A stretch of 54,129 bases of DNA from Pseudolabrys sp. Its GTDB lineage: Bacteria > Pseudomonadota > Alphaproteobacteria > Rhizobiales > Xanthobacteraceae. The translations under genes were made by a program, and so were the position numbers. The notes under the pieces were generated by a model. It made no database searches and had not been told where the DNA came from. It worked only from the letters and a program-made list of their open reading frames with translations. Shown here piece by piece: positions 9,376 through 17,604 of the stretch. The stretch lies in contig JAHCKG010000031.1 of the NCBI GenBank assembly GCA_026125895.1, positions 1 through 54,129 of the forward strand. The letters run 5' to 3'. Every line of letters begins with the position of its first letter. The first letter of the stretch is position 1.

Positions 9376-9441
9376 CTCCGCTCGTCCCCGAGAAAGCGGG
9401 GACCCAGCGCTGGATTCCCGCTTGCGCGGGAATGAGCGGAG
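9376..9441. repeat. CTCCGCTC-bounded palindromic repeat, copy 1
   Basis: Outer inverted ends CTCCGCTC and GAGCGGAG enclose two hairpins (GTCCCCG/CGGGGAC and ATTCCCGC/GCGGGAAT). It lies just downstream of the luciferase-like gene and a few bases from the thioesterase stop. The sister copy is at 9901-9994. Confidence 0.75.
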
Positions 9442-9449
9442 TTTGTGGC

Positions 9450-9884
9450 TTACGCCTTCAACCCCTCCAGCGCCTGCTTATGCTTCTCGCCCAGCGGCGC
9501 CGGTCTGTTGCTCTTGCGCTCGACATAGACATGGACGAAGTGGCCCTGCGCCGCCGCGGTGGTGTCGTTATTGCGGAAGATGCCGATCTCGTAGCGCACG
9601 CTCGAGGTGCCGACATGGGCGACCCGCAAGCCGGCGCGCACCTTGTCGGGATAGGCGATCGACGAGAAATAGCTGCACTGCGTATCGACCACGAGGCCGA
9701 CTACCGGGCTTGCCGCGATGTCGAGCACGCCGCTCTCGATCAGCCAGTTCGCCACCACGGTGTCGAAGAACGAGTAATAAGTGACGTTGTTGATGTGGCC
9801 GTAGACGTCGTTGTCCATCCACCGCGTCGTTATGTCGGTGATGTAGGGGAAGGCGGAGATTGGCAGCGGGGTCGGGCGGCTCAT
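9450..9884 (-). CDS. Acyl-CoA thioesterase, YbgC / 4HBT hot-dog family
   Basis: 144 aa hot-dog fold. The signature TRWMDNDVYGHINNVTYYSFFDT contains the catalytic aspartate and HINN motif of 4-hydroxybenzoyl-CoA thioesterase-like enzymes; the rest (YFSSIAYPDKVRAGLRVAHVGTSSVRYEIGIF) is the second half of the fold. It hydrolyses acyl-CoA thioesters, probably short or medium chain. The ATG at 9884 fits the family length. The gene is tightly bracketed by two copies of the same palindromic repeat. Confidence 0.85.
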   Translation of the reverse strand: MSRPTPLPISAFPYITDITTRWMDNDVYGHINNVTYYSFFDTVVANWLIESGVLDIAASPVVGLVVDTQCSYFSSIAYPDKVRAGLRVAHVGTSSVRYEIGIFRNNDTTAAAQGHFVHVYVERKSNRPAPLGEKHKQALEGLKA

Positions 9885-9900
9885 GATGTTCGTTCAAATT

Positions 9901-9994
9901 CTCCGCTCGTCCCCGCGGATGCGGGGATCCAGTCTTTGCCGGAAATCGTCATTTATGCCGTTCTGGATTCCCGCTTTCGCGGAAATGAGCGGAG
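9901..9994. repeat. CTCCGCTC-bounded palindromic repeat, copy 2
   Basis: Same ends as copy 1 (CTCCGCTC at 9901, GAGCGGAG at 9987-9994) with internal CCCCGC/GCGGGG and ATTCCCGC hairpins and a longer, AT-richer middle. It sits upstream of the thioesterase start and 20 bases past the stop of the alpha-hydroxy-acid dehydrogenase gene. Confidence 0.75.
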
Positions 9995-10014
9995 TCTGTG
10001 GCAAAGGTCTCGCA

Positions 10015-11187
10015 TCACTCCGCCGCCCGCGCCGGCGCCGTGCGCACCGCGCCGCCGTCGATGACGCGGCCGTCGATCTCCGACACCTTGGCGACGCCGG
10101 TCAGCGCCATGGTGACGCTGAGCTCCTTCTTGAGAATGTCGATCGCCTTGGCGACGCCGGGCCCGCCGAGCGCGCCGAGACCCCACGCATAAGCGCGGCC
10201 GATCATGCAGGCCTTGGCGCCGAGCGCCAGCGCGCGTTCGATGTCGGCGCCGGTGCGGATGCCGCCGTCGAACAGGATGTCGGTCTGATGGCCGACTGCA
10301 TCGACAACGCGCGGCAGCATGCGGATCGATGACGACGTGCCGTCGAGCTGGCGGCCGCCGTGATTCGACACGACGATGCCGTCGGCGCCGAGCTTGACGG
10401 CCATGCCGGCGTCCTCGACATCGAGGATGCCCTTGATCACCAGCTTGCCAGGCCAGTACTTGCGGATCCACTCGACGTCCTTCCAGTTCAGCGCCGGATC
10501 GAACTGCTGCTGCGTCCAGCCGGACAGCGAGTTGACGCTCTCCATGCCCGGCACGTGGCCGGAGATGTTGCCGAAGGTCCAGCTCTTGGCATTGAGCACG
10601 CTCCAGGCCCAGGCCGGCTTGGTGGCGATGTCGATGACATTGGCGATGCGGAACTCGGGCGGCACGGTCAGGCCGTTGTGGACGTCGCGGTGACGCTGGC
10701 CGAGCACCTGCAGATCGACGGTGAGGACCAGCGTATCGACCTGCGCCTTGATGGCGCGGTCCATGAGCTGCCTGGAGAAGTCGCGGTCCTTGATGACGTA
10801 GAGCTGGAACCAGAACGGCTTGCCCGTCGCCTCGGCGACGTGCTCGATGGAGCCGATCGACATGGTGGACAAAGTGAACGGGATGCCGGCGTCGTTGGCG
10901 GCGCGGGCGGCGAGGATCTCGCCGTCGCCGTGCTGCATGCCGAGCAGGCCGACCGGCGCCAGGATCAGCGGCGCGGCCAGCGTTTTGCCGAGCACGGTGG
11001 TGGTCAGGTCGCGGGCCGAGACGTCGACCAGCACGCGCTGCTTGAGGATGATGGCCTCGAGGTCCGCGCGGTTGGCGCGCAGGGTCTGCTCGCTGTAGGA
11101 GCCGGAATCGGCGTAGTCGAAAAAGGCGCGCGGCACGCGGGCCTTGGCGATCCGGCGCAGGTCGTCGATGGAGGCGGCGATTCTCAT
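10015..11187 (-). CDS. FMN-dependent alpha-hydroxy-acid oxidase/dehydrogenase (L-lactate dehydrogenase-like)
   Basis: 390 aa of the LldD/glycolate oxidase family. It opens with SIDDLRRIAKARVPRAFFDYADSG; the TIM-barrel FMN site includes LILAPVGLLGMQHGDGE and the FWFQLYV strand; the active-site base is the histidine of VVSNHGGRQLDG, followed by DILFDGGIRTGADIERALALGA. Members oxidise L-lactate or other 2-hydroxy acids to 2-oxo acids, passing electrons to quinone or oxygen; the substrate is not resolvable here. Start ATG 11187 matches the family N terminus; a longer in-frame extension upstream is not conserved-looking. No lactate permease is adjacent. Confidence 0.88.
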   Translation of the reverse strand: MRIAASIDDLRRIAKARVPRAFFDYADSGSYSEQTLRANRADLEAIILKQRVLVDVSARDLTTTVLGKTLAAPLILAPVGLLGMQHGDGEILAARAANDAGIPFTLSTMSIGSIEHVAEATGKPFWFQLYVIKDRDFSRQLMDRAIKAQVDTLVLTVDLQVLGQRHRDVHNGLTVPPEFRIANVIDIATKPAWAWSVLNAKSWTFGNISGHVPGMESVNSLSGWTQQQFDPALNWKDVEWIRKYWPGKLVIKGILDVEDAGMAVKLGADGIVVSNHGGRQLDGTSSSIRMLPRVVDAVGHQTDILFDGGIRTGADIERALALGAKACMIGRAYAWGLGALGGPGVAKAIDILKKELSVTMALTGVAKVSEIDGRVIDGGAVRTAPARAAE

Positions 11188-11474
11188 GGGCGTGTCTCGG
11201 GGCGTTTCGTCCGTGAATCCGGTAGCACAGCGCCCCGCCCCGCGAAATGCCGGGGTTTCCGGGGGTGGGCCGGGCACCGTTTTGGCAAAGATTAACCGCT
11301 GGCGGTAAGGATTACTCACAATTTTTGACGTAAGAACAAGCCATTGCACGTATTATAAGAAGATCGGGTACGGACCTTTTAAAACGCTTTACCCGTCGCT
11401 CGCATCCGGCCAATAACACCGCGCCTGGACGGGACGACGTGATTATCCGGCCGGGGCTTCAAGGGGTTTGATTG

Positions 11475-12818
11475 ATGGGTCGTCGTTATTTCGGCACCGA
11501 CGGTATTCGCGGTCGGGCCAACAAGGTGATCACGCCGGAATTGGCGCTGAAGGTCGGGCAGGCCGCCGGGCTGATGTTCCGCAATGGCGATCATCGTCAT
11601 CGCGTCCTCATCGGCAAGGACACCCGCCTGTCCGGCTACATGATCGAGAACGCCCTGGTCGCCGGCTTCACCTCGGTCGGCATGGATGTTCTGCTCACCG
11701 GCCCGATCCCGACGCCGGCCGTCGGCATGCTGTCGCGCTCGATGCGCGCCGACCTCGGCGTCATGATCTCGGCCTCGCACAACCCGTTCGACGACAACGG
11801 CCTCAAGCTGTTCGGCCCCGACGGCTTCAAGCTGTCGGACGAGGTCGAGTTGAAGATCGAAGAACTGCTCGATTCCGACCTGACCAAGCAGCTCGCTCAA
11901 AGCGGCGATCTCGGCCGCGCCCGCCGCATCGACGGCGTGCAGGATCGCTACATCGAATTCGCCAAGCTGACGCTGCCGCGCCACCTCTCGCTCGAGGGCC
12001 TGCGTGTCGTCGTCGATTGCGCCAATGGCGCGGCCTACAAGGTTGCGCCCGGCGCGCTCTGGGAAATGGGTGCAGACGTCATCGAGATCGGCGTCGAGCC
12101 GGACGGCATGAACATCAACAAGGAGTGCGGGTCGACCGATCTTGCCGCGATTTCGCGCAAGGTGCGCGAGATGCGCGCCGACATCGGCATCGCACTCGAC
12201 GGCGACGCCGATCGCGTCATGATCATCGACGAGCGCGGTCACGTGGTCGACGGCGACCAGTTGATGGCGGTCATCGCCGAAAGCTTCAAGGAAGACGGCC
12301 GGCTCACCAAGCCGGGCATCGTTTCGACGGTGATGTCGAATCTCGGGCTCGAGCGCTATCTCGGCAGCATCGGTCTTGATCTCGTGCGCACACCTGTCGG
12401 CGACCGCTACGTACTCGAGCGCATGCGCGCCGACGGCTACAATGTCGGCGGCGAGCAGTCCGGCCACATCATCCTGTCCGACTACACCACCACCGGCGAC
12501 GGCTTGGTCGCGGCGCTGCAGGTGCTGGCTGTGGTCAAACGTCGCAACAAGCCGGTGTCGGAAGTCTGCCACCGCTTCGATCCGTTGCCGCAGGTGCTCA
12601 AGAACGTGCGCTTCAAGGCCGGCAAACCGCTGGAGAACGCCGGCGTCCAGACCGCCATCGCCAGCGCGGAGCAGAAACTTGGCCGCAACGGCCGCCTGCT
12701 GGTGCGGCCGTCCGGCACCGAGCCGGTGATCCGCGTGATGGGCGAAGGCGACGACAAGGCGGTCGTTGAAGCCGCGGTCGACAGCGTCATCGACGCGCTG
12801 ACCAAAGTGGCGGCGTAA
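11475..12818 (+). CDS. glmM: Phosphoglucosamine mutase
   Basis: 447 aa. It interconverts glucosamine-6-phosphate and glucosamine-1-phosphate on the way to UDP-GlcNAc for peptidoglycan and lipid A. Motifs: [10 protein letters not shown] at the start, the phosphoserine loop [13 protein letters not shown], the metal site LDGDADRVM, and the phosphate-binding [12 protein letters not shown] near the C terminus. ATG 11475 follows AAGGGG; the TTG one codon upstream is unlikely. The spacer upstream (11188-11474) contains a pairing CGGGTA/TACCCG around 11366 but no clear promoter was assigned. The gene stands alone here. Confidence 0.97.
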   Translation: MGRRYFGTDGIRGRANKVITPELALKVGQAAGLMFRNGDHRHRVLIGKDTRLSGYMIENALVAGFTSVGMDVLLTGPIPTPAVGMLSRSMRADLGVMISASHNPFDDNGLKLFGPDGFKLSDEVELKIEELLDSDLTKQLAQSGDLGRARRIDGVQDRYIEFAKLTLPRHLSLEGLRVVVDCANGAAYKVAPGALWEMGADVIEIGVEPDGMNINKECGSTDLAAISRKVREMRADIGIALDGDADRVMIIDERGHVVDGDQLMAVIAESFKEDGRLTKPGIVSTVMSNLGLERYLGSIGLDLVRTPVGDRYVLERMRADGYNVGGEQSGHIILSDYTTTGDGLVAALQVLAVVKRRNKPVSEVCHRFDPLPQVLKNVRFKAGKPLENAGVQTAIASAEQKLGRNGRLLVRPSGTEPVIRVMGEGDDKAVVEAAVDSVIDALTKVAA

Positions 12819-12853
12819 GCGTTCGATCTGCGAACATCGAAATGCTCTTGATT

Positions 12854-12983
12854 ACCCTCCCCCTTGTGGGGAGGGTCGCTTACCGAACGCAGTGAGGTGA
12901 GCGGGGTGGGGGTCGTCGTTTTGTAGCGATTACCCCCACCCCGGCTCACTTCGTTCGCCGACCCTCCCCACAAGGGGGAGGGT
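12854..12983. repeat. 130-bp long inverted-repeat element (CCCTCCCC family)
   Basis: Two related halves face each other: each end is a 9-bp stem-loop (ACCCTCCCC/GGGGAGGGT), followed inward by a GTGAGC-like stretch and a run of CCCCACCCC or its complement, with a short unique centre. The whole could fold as one long hairpin and could end glmM transcription. Confidence 0.75.
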
Positions 12984-13083
12984 GAAGAAGTGAGCGCATC
13001 GCTCAAACCGGGCTACGGACACGACGGCCCACTATTTTCTCTGCCGCAGTTAAGTCCTTTAGGGGCCTCTCATTTGCTGCTTC

Positions 13084-13100
13084 CGTAGAATGATTCAGAA
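13084..13100. promoter_or_regulatory. Candidate Irr box (ICE-like), weaker copy
   Basis: CGTAGAATGATTCAGAA matches the recalled rhizobial iron control element TTTAGAA-N3-TTCTAAA at 10 of 14 specified positions. It lies 138 bases upstream of bfd. Confidence 0.35.
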
Positions 13101-13135
13101 CTGCACGATGCCAAATAGTCGTTACATTTCAACAC

Positions 13136-13152
13136 AATAGAACAGTTTTAAA
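13136..13152. promoter_or_regulatory. Candidate Irr box (ICE-like)
   Basis: AATAGAACAGTTTTAAA matches TTTAGAA-N3-TTCTAAA at 11 of 14 specified positions and keeps dyad symmetry. Irr is the haem-responsive iron regulator of rhizobia and is known to control bfr in Bradyrhizobium. A TTGA-N6-GCAA sequence (13165-13178), one mismatch from a FixK-type box, lies between it and bfd. Confidence 0.5.
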
Positions 13153-13237
13153 CAGCGAATTGGTTTGACTTGGCGCAAGGCCCCCGGTAGCAAAATCCGC
13201 GAATTTGCATCGGCTTTAACGGCCGCCGGGTTTCTCG

Positions 13238-13462
13238 ATGATCGTCTGTTCCTGCAACGTCTTAAGCGACAAGGCTGTCCGCAGCGCCTGCGTCAGTTCG
13301 GCGCCGCGCACGACCGGCCAGGTTTACGGTTGCCTCGGCTGCAGCGCCCAATGCGGCCGCTGCGCCCGCACCATCCGCAAGATCATGAACGAAGCGCTCG
13401 GCGCCGCCGGCGCCTGTCCGTCGGGCTGCGCCTGCGCGGCGCACGCGCCGCAGCGCGACTGA
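13238..13462 (+). CDS. bfd: Bacterioferritin-associated ferredoxin
   Basis: 74 aa. Four cysteines in the Bfd pattern: C4 and C6 in MIVCSCN, then a CLGC..CGRC segment at about 32-41, which bind a [2Fe-2S] cluster in this family. Bfd reduces the iron core of bacterioferritin so that Fe(II) can be released. The C-terminal tail adds further cysteines (CPSGCAC), not needed for the cluster. The neighbouring bfr gene is its partner. Upstream lie two Irr-like boxes, pointing to iron control. Confidence 0.9.
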   Translation: MIVCSCNVLSDKAVRSACVSSAPRTTGQVYGCLGCSAQCGRCARTIRKIMNEALGAAGACPSGCACAAHAPQRD

Positions 13463-13612
13463 TTCATTCCACGGCGCGGCCACGCGTCTTGACCGTCCGC
13501 GCCGTTCGTTGAATTGTCTTGCGACAATCCTGCTGAATCACCGTATCGAGCGGTCTTGAGGCAACGGCGGTTCATCAGAGCGCACCGAAGCATTTGAAGG
13601 ATGTGAGGCGTC

Positions 13613-14098
13613 ATGAAGGGCGAACCCAAGGTTATCGAGTATCTCAACAAGGCGCTCCGTCATGAACTGACCGCCGTCAATCAGTACTGGCTGCACTACC
13701 GGCTGCTCGACAACTGGGGCTACAAGGTTCTCGCCAAACAGTGGCGCAAGGAATCGATCGAAGAAATGGAGCACGCCGACAAGCTGGTCGAGCGCATCAT
13801 ATTCTTCGACGGCTTTCCCAATATGCAGGTGCTCGATCCGCTGCACATCGGCCAGGATGTCAAGGAGGTCCTCGATTGCGACCTCGCCGCCGAAATGTCG
13901 GCGCGCGCGCTCTATCAAGAGGCCGCGCATTACTGCAACGGCGTCAAGGATTACGTGACACGCGACCTGTTCGAGAAGCTGATGTCGGATGAGGAGCACC
14001 ACATCGACTTCCTCGAGACTCAGCTCGATCTGGTCGCCAAGCTCGGCCTGCAGCTCTATTCCCAGCATCACATCGGCGAAATGGGTGAGGATCATTAG
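13613..14098 (+). CDS. bfr: Bacterioferritin
   Basis: 161 aa four-helix iron-storage subunit of usual length. It starts [29 protein letters not shown], with ferroxidase glutamate E18, EEMEHADK (Glu-Met-Glu-His of the diiron site and the haem-ligand methionine at about 52), and a second metal half-site in [31 protein letters not shown] stretch precedes the ATG. The 24-subunit shell oxidises and stores iron and binds haem at the dimer interface. It lies 150 bases after bfd in the same direction; co-transcription is likely. Confidence 0.96.
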   Translation: MKGEPKVIEYLNKALRHELTAVNQYWLHYRLLDNWGYKVLAKQWRKESIEEMEHADKLVERIIFFDGFPNMQVLDPLHIGQDVKEVLDCDLAAEMSARALYQEAAHYCNGVKDYVTRDLFEKLMSDEEHHIDFLETQLDLVAKLGLQLYSQHHIGEMGEDH

Positions 14099-14139
14099 GC
14101 TGAGCGCCCTCCAGCGGGGGCGGTTCGCCTGCAGCCATT

Positions 14140-14154
14140 GCCCGTTAAACGGGC
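14140..14154. promoter_or_regulatory. Perfect 15-bp palindrome downstream of bfr
   Basis: GCCCGTTAAACGGGC is a perfect inverted repeat around a central A. No T-run follows, so a simple intrinsic terminator is doubtful; it could be an operator for the tctC operon or part of a hairpin. Confidence 0.25.
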
Positions 14155-14256
14155 ATCGTCTGGAATTGCAATTTTCAGGAAGATAGGCGACGCTCTTTGC
14201 TGCGCGCGAGAAAGTTGCGCCATGCGCGGCCGTCGATAATGCGCGGAGGCAGGGCC

Positions 14257-15243
14257 TTGTCGGGCTGGTCAATTCGTCTCGGAATGGCGGGTCGCCGTAT
14301 CATGGCGGCTGCCACCTTGGCCGCCGCGTGCGCCGCGCCGCAGCTGGCGCCTGCGGAGGAGTGGCCGGCAGCCACCGTGACGGTAACGCAGACTTTCGCG
14401 CCCGGCGGCACCATGGATTTCGCGATCCGGGCAGTCGCGCAGGCGATGACGGAAACCTTCAATCGTCCGTTTCTCGTCGAAACGAAAGCAGGCGGCAGCG
14501 GCATCGTCGGTCTGCTTGCTGCAGCCAAGGCGCCGCCCGACGGTTACAGCTTCGTCGTGACAGCCATCGGCCCGATGGTGTTCCGGCCCATGCTGGAGAA
14601 AGACATCGGCTTCGACGCCGACAAGGATTTCGAACCGGTCATTCTGCTCGCCGCCACCCCAAACGTCGTGCTGACGGCGCCGAAACTCGGTCTCTCGAGC
14701 ATCGCCGGGCTCAAGTCCTGGGCCGAGACCAACGGCAACAAGCTCAACATCGGCAGTCCCGGCATCGGTACGATGGGGCAGTATTGCGGCACCCTGCTGC
14801 TTGAGAAACTCGGCATCGAAGGCAATCTCGTCAATTACCGCGGCGCGACGCCGATGGTGCAGGATCTGGTCGGCAACCACATCGAACTGGGCGTGCCGGC
14901 TTTCGGCCCGAGCGTGATGGCGGCGCCGATGCTCGCCGTCGCGGCCGACCGGCGCCTCGAGGCGGCCCCCGCCGTTCCGACGCTCAGGGAGGCGGGCATC
15001 GATGTCACCTGCGCCACCTGGAACGCGATCTTCGCGCCGCGCGGCACGCCGAAGCCGATTATCGCCAAGCTCAATGCTGCGATCGATGCCTACCTGCGGA
15101 AGCCCGCGACACGGAAAGCTTTCAACGATGTCGGGCTGACGCCGTGGGGTGGACCGCCCGAGCGCCTGACGGCGCAAATGGCGGATGATCGCAAGACCTG
15201 GGGCGCTATCATCAGGCGCCTCGAGGCCTCCAACGCGAAATAG
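14257..15243 (+). CDS. Tripartite tricarboxylate transporter substrate-binding protein (TctC/Bug family)
   Basis: Periplasmic solute-binding protein of the Bug/TctC family, 328 aa from the chosen start. After a signal peptide (GMAGRRIMAAATLAAACAAP) the mature part has VTVTQTFAPGGTMDFAIRAVA, ETKAGGSGIVGLLAAAKAPPDGYS and YRGATPMVQDLVGNHIELG, all family hallmarks. The TTG at 14257 is chosen because GGAGG sits 7 bases upstream; ATGs at 14239 and 14284 are alternatives. No TctA/TctB membrane genes are adjacent, a common situation for Bug orphans. Seven bases separate it from the dienelactone hydrolase gene, suggesting an operon for an organic acid or aromatic compound. Confidence 0.85.
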   Translation: MSGWSIRLGMAGRRIMAAATLAAACAAPQLAPAEEWPAATVTVTQTFAPGGTMDFAIRAVAQAMTETFNRPFLVETKAGGSGIVGLLAAAKAPPDGYSFVVTAIGPMVFRPMLEKDIGFDADKDFEPVILLAATPNVVLTAPKLGLSSIAGLKSWAETNGNKLNIGSPGIGTMGQYCGTLLLEKLGIEGNLVNYRGATPMVQDLVGNHIELGVPAFGPSVMAAPMLAVAADRRLEAAPAVPTLREAGIDVTCATWNAIFAPRGTPKPIIAKLNAAIDAYLRKPATRKAFNDVGLTPWGGPPERLTAQMADDRKTWGAIIRRLEASNAK

Positions 15244-15250
15244 CCCTGTC

Positions 15251-16045
15251 ATGGATCTGAACGCGAATCCCGTCGACATTCCGACTCCCGACGGAACGAT
15301 GGACGGATATGCGGCGTGGCCTGGCGGTGACGGACCTTTTCCCCTTGTCATCATGTTCATGGACATTTGGGGGCTTCGCGAAGAGCTGTTCGGCCTCGCC
15401 CGCAAGGTTGCGGCTGAAGGCTATTACTGTGTCGTCCCCAATCTCTATTATCGCAGAGGCAGGATTCGCTACGAACGGCGCAACGCCGCCGGCCGCATGG
15501 TTTCGTTCGATACGCTGCCGCAGGATCTACAGCAGGAAATGTTGGCGCTAGGCCGCGGCCTGACGCGGCAGATGATCGAGGCGGACGTCAGAGCGATCTT
15601 CGATTATGTCCGCACCGAGCCCGTCTCATCGGGGCCGGCGGGTACCGTCGGATTTTGTCTCGGCGGGCGCATCGGCTTCTTTGCCGCGCAAGCCTTTCCC
15701 GATCGTATCCGCGCGACGTCGAGCCTGCACGGTACGCTACTGGTCACGGATGCCCCCGACTCGCCGCATCGTCTGATCGGCCGCATGAAAGGTGAGGTCT
15801 ATTGCGGCCATGGCGAGCGCGACCGTTTCAGCGAGCCGCAGATTCTCGCAGCGCTCGCCGCGCCCTTCGAAGGCCGCAGCGATCTGACCTATCGCTCCAC
15901 TTTTCACGCCGGTGCGCATCATGGCTATTCATTGCCGGATCGCGACGTGCACGATGCCGAGGCGACAGCGATCGACTGGCGTGAAACTTTCGCCATGTTC
16001 GCGCGTCAGCTCAAGCCCCCGCGAGTTTCGATTGCCGGCGCATGA
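15251..16045 (+). CDS. Dienelactone hydrolase family protein
   Basis: 264 aa alpha/beta hydrolase. The nucleophile elbow GFCLGGRIGF carries the cysteine typical of dienelactone hydrolase; the remaining triad members are probably the Asp of HGERDRFS and the His of HAGAHHGYSLPDRD. Dienelactone hydrolases open lactone rings during chlorocatechol breakdown, but many homologues act on other esters. It directly follows the TctC-like gene (7-base gap) and overlaps the 3' end of the convergent lysR gene by 35 bases. Confidence 0.87.
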   Translation: MDLNANPVDIPTPDGTMDGYAAWPGGDGPFPLVIMFMDIWGLREELFGLARKVAAEGYYCVVPNLYYRRGRIRYERRNAAGRMVSFDTLPQDLQQEMLALGRGLTRQMIEADVRAIFDYVRTEPVSSGPAGTVGFCLGGRIGFFAAQAFPDRIRATSSLHGTLLVTDAPDSPHRLIGRMKGEVYCGHGERDRFSEPQILAALAAPFEGRSDLTYRSTFHAGAHHGYSLPDRDVHDAEATAIDWRETFAMFARQLKPPRVSIAGA

Positions 16046-16913
16046 ATTCGATGAAGTATTTTACCGCAGGGGCCGCCTCGTTGCGGCGGTAAACCAAGGC
16101 AAGATTGAAGGTGCGGCTGACGCCTTCGACCTTGCGAAACACCAGCCCCGGAATATGGACGTTGCTCATCGGCTCCGACATGACGCTTAAGCCGACGCCG
16201 GCCGCGCATAAGGTCAGTACCGAAAACGCGTCGGCCGCGCGCTCGACAATGCGCAGCGACTTGCCCGGCGGCGTGATCGCCGCGATATTGCCGCCGCCGA
16301 AGCCGACTTCCATCTCGAGCGATACGGCGACGAACGGTTCGTCGGCGAGCGCCTCCGGCGTGACCTGCTTGCGCTTGGCGAGAGGATTCCGCTCGGGAAT
16401 AGCGACGTAAAAAGGCTGGCGGTCGACGACAAAGCCGGTGAGGCCGGCCGGATAGCTTTGCGGCGCCGCCGTGAAGCCGATGTCGAGTGTATCGTCGGTC
16501 AGCGACCGGAATTGCTCGAAAGTGACGACACGGCGCAATTGGAGCTCGACGTCGGGATGGGCTTCACGAAATTCCACCAGGTTTCTCGAAATGAAGCCGC
16601 TGAGGCCTGCTGAGAAAATGTAACCGACGGCGATCGAGCCGACGTCGCCGCGCGCGGCCCGCCGCCCGATCATCTCGGCATTGGCGGCCTGCTTCAGGGT
16701 GGAATAGGCCTCGATCAGGAAGCGCTTGCCGGTCTGCGTCAGCGTCACCACGCTCTTGGTGCGGCGCAGGAAAAGTTTGGCGCCAATCAAGTTTTCCAGC
16801 GCCAGGATCTGATGACTGAGGGTCGGCGCCGAGATGTTGAGGCGCGCGGCCGCGCGGCCGAAATGCAACTCCTCGGCGACGGCGACAAAATACCTAAGAT
16901 GCCGAAGTTCCAT
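16011..16913 (-). CDS. LysR family transcriptional regulator
   Basis: 300 aa. N-terminal winged helix MELRHLRYFVAVAEELHFGRAAARLNISAPTLSHQI; C-terminal periplasmic-binding-like effector domain (about 90-290). LysR proteins usually activate a nearby gene in response to a small metabolite. Here the gene converges on the TctC/dienelactone hydrolase pair rather than diverging from it, so its target could be that pair, itself, or something else. The upstream spacer (16914-17113) carries two copies of GCGATATC 26 bases apart, a possible binding region. Confidence 0.92.
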   Translation of the reverse strand: MELRHLRYFVAVAEELHFGRAAARLNISAPTLSHQILALENLIGAKLFLRRTKSVVTLTQTGKRFLIEAYSTLKQAANAEMIGRRAARGDVGSIAVGYIFSAGLSGFISRNLVEFREAHPDVELQLRRVVTFEQFRSLTDDTLDIGFTAAPQSYPAGLTGFVVDRQPFYVAIPERNPLAKRKQVTPEALADEPFVAVSLEMEVGFGGGNIAAITPPGKSLRIVERAADAFSVLTLCAAGVGLSVMSEPMSNVHIPGLVFRKVEGVSRTFNLALVYRRNEAAPAVKYFIEFMRRQSKLAGA

Positions 16914-17113
16914 GAAAACGATTATGAGCTAAAATCTCACAAAACGCGATATCCGCGATAATGACATCGTGGCGATATCTCGCCATCTTCAATGCGCGGT
17001 TGTGGCCGGTATTCAACCGTCGCTCCCATGAGTCGCTTCGCCGACATCCGTCGGCAAGTGGGGAAGGAAGCATCGCCGGCCCAAAAAAACTGTAACCGGT
17101 AATATCAGACGCC

Positions 17114-17389
17114 ATGACGATGAACGATCATCCGTTGCCAAGCGAAGACAACGTCGTCTCCCTGGACGCCAAGGTTAAATCCAAAGACAGCCTGCGCGAC
17201 AGTGACAGGCAAGGTTTAGATGCCAAGGCCGTGCCCGGCGGCAAGGATGATCCGCGCATGCAGGAAGCGGTGCGCCTGATGGAGGCGTTCCTGGCGATCG
17301 ACGATTCGGCGGCGCGCAATGCGCTGGTCACCCTGGCCGAACAACTCGTCAGCCACGACTGGGCGCGCCGCGGGCTGCGCCGTTCATAA
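17114..17389 (+). CDS. Conserved-looking hypothetical protein (91 aa)
   Basis: Unrecognised. The N-terminal 45 residues are charged and probably disordered; the C-terminal half (about 48-85), with DPRMQEAVRLMEAFLAIDDSAARNALVTLAEQLV, reads as two amphipathic helices. That helical segment resembles small alphaproteobacterial proteins found near envelope genes, but no family is claimed. A second in-frame ATG lies at 17120. Confidence 0.55.
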   Translation: MTMNDHPLPSEDNVVSLDAKVKSKDSLRDSDRQGLDAKAVPGGKDDPRMQEAVRLMEAFLAIDDSAARNALVTLAEQLVSHDWARRGLRRS

Positions 17390-17519
17390 AGTTCCATCGC
17401 GGCGTCCTCTGCCCCCGCGGTAAATCAATTCTTAAAACCAACGATTCGCGCCCGTAACAAGCGGCCCGCGCGCGCGGCGCAGCGCGCCGATCGTTAAAAA
17501 TCGTCGTTAAAAAACAGGG

Positions 17520-17534
17520 TTAAGAGCCACTTAA
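17520..17534. promoter_or_regulatory. CtrA-type binding site TTAA-N7-TTAA
   Basis: TTAAGAGCCACTTAA is an exact full CtrA consensus. Two more TTAA half-sites precede it at 17494 and 17507. It lies 70 bases upstream of the first outer-membrane beta-barrel gene. CtrA is the alphaproteobacterial cell-cycle response regulator. Confidence 0.45.
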
Positions 17535-17604
17535 GAATTTGCTGCCATCGTCCATCATCGTTCGTCACGACGTGCGTGGCGGAACAGTGAAGGGATGACG
17601 GCTT

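Noticed and set aside
11379-12572. 397-codon minus-strand frame opposite glmM
   Set aside because: GlmM on the plus strand is unambiguous with all motifs; the opposite frame is a composition artefact.
12854-12983. CRISPR-like repeat
   Set aside because: There are only two inverted copies of the hairpin and no regularly spaced direct repeats; no CRISPR array or cas gene was seen in the window.
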